A DNA stretch of 24,129 nt from Helicobacteraceae bacterium (GTDB lineage: Bacteria; Campylobacterota; Campylobacteria; Campylobacterales; Helicobacteraceae): NCBI GenBank assembly GCA_900770765.1, contig CAAGLK010000017.1, forward strand, positions 1 to 24,129. Direction: 5' to 3'. Of this stretch, positions 24,075-24,129 are shown one piece after another (position 1 is the stretch's first letter; each line of letters opens with the position of its first letter). The position numbers and the translations under genes are program-made. The notes beneath the pieces were generated by a model. It saw nothing but the letters and a program-made list of their open reading frames with translations. It was not told the DNA's origin and did no database searches.

Positions 24075-24129
24075 GTCATTGCGAGGCTTTGAAAAAGCCG
24101 AAGCAATCTACAATCTTAATAAGCTAAAT
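24075..24129 (+). repeat. Variant B-family element, cut by window end
   Basis: It begins GTCATTGCGAG like B1 and B2, then has its own hairpin GGCTTT-GAA-AAAGCC (24085-24099) followed by GAAGCAATCTA. It lies 17 bases after B2. The right terminal repeat is not in the window, so the element may be a half-copy or continue past the edge. Families of this kind, carrying AAGCAATC and TCATTGCGAG, are widespread in bacterial genomes. Confidence 0.7.

Noticed and set aside
21389..24129. CRISPR array
   Set aside because: Only two or three repeat copies, far apart, with genes between them and no regular spacers or cas genes.

Overview
The window is AT-rich and densely coded. It looks like an enterohepatic Helicobacter or a close relative among the Campylobacterota. 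Gene order matches blocks known from H. pylori: rimP-rbfA-infB-ylxR-thrB, M23 peptidase-minC-lpxC-tsaB, and mltD-rlpA-kdsC-lptC-lptA-engB-mrdA. The presence of hisB and a short ArgA-type acetyltransferase points away from H. pylori itself, which lacks those amino-acid pathways.

Layout. (1) Positions 1-5732, minus strand: a seven-gene translation/housekeeping operon running from a 179-aa unknown and a membrane-anchored coiled-coil protein through thrB, ylxR, infB and rbfA to a nearly complete rimP cut by the window edge. (2) Positions 5733-6273: the promoter region of both flanking operons, plus a degraded transposase remnant resembling IS1595/ISXO2. (3) Positions 6274-12217, plus strand: M23 endopeptidase, minC, lpxC, a short tsaB, a CDF metal exporter and an AAA+ ATPase, almost without gaps. 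(4) Positions 12233-19996, minus strand: a ten-gene envelope operon (mltD, rlpA, hisB, kdsC, lptC, lptA, engB, argA-like, mreD-like, mrdA), with many ATGA or short overlaps. (5) Positions 20216-23762, plus strand: three accessory genes. They encode a TusA-like domain fused to a di-iron ferritin-like domain, an acyl-CoA-dehydrogenase-fold flavoprotein without the usual catalytic glutamate motif, and a cytosolic protein with a PhnD/periplasmic-binding fold.

The most striking signal is non-coding. Two copies of a composite repeat lie at about 21416-21680 and 23799-24057 and bracket the flavoprotein and PhnD-like genes. Each has a roughly 113-nt irregular hairpin (block A) followed by an 80-bp palindromic element (block B). 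The two B copies are identical. The A copies keep only their outer arms and a short 3' internal strand; the three inner stems differ completely in sequence, yet sit at the same spacing to within one nucleotide. That is strong compensatory evidence for a selected folded structure. A third B-family element sits inside engB, in frame, within an insertion of about 119 residues that enlarges this essential GTPase from about 200 to 316 aa. A fourth, variant copy runs off the right edge.
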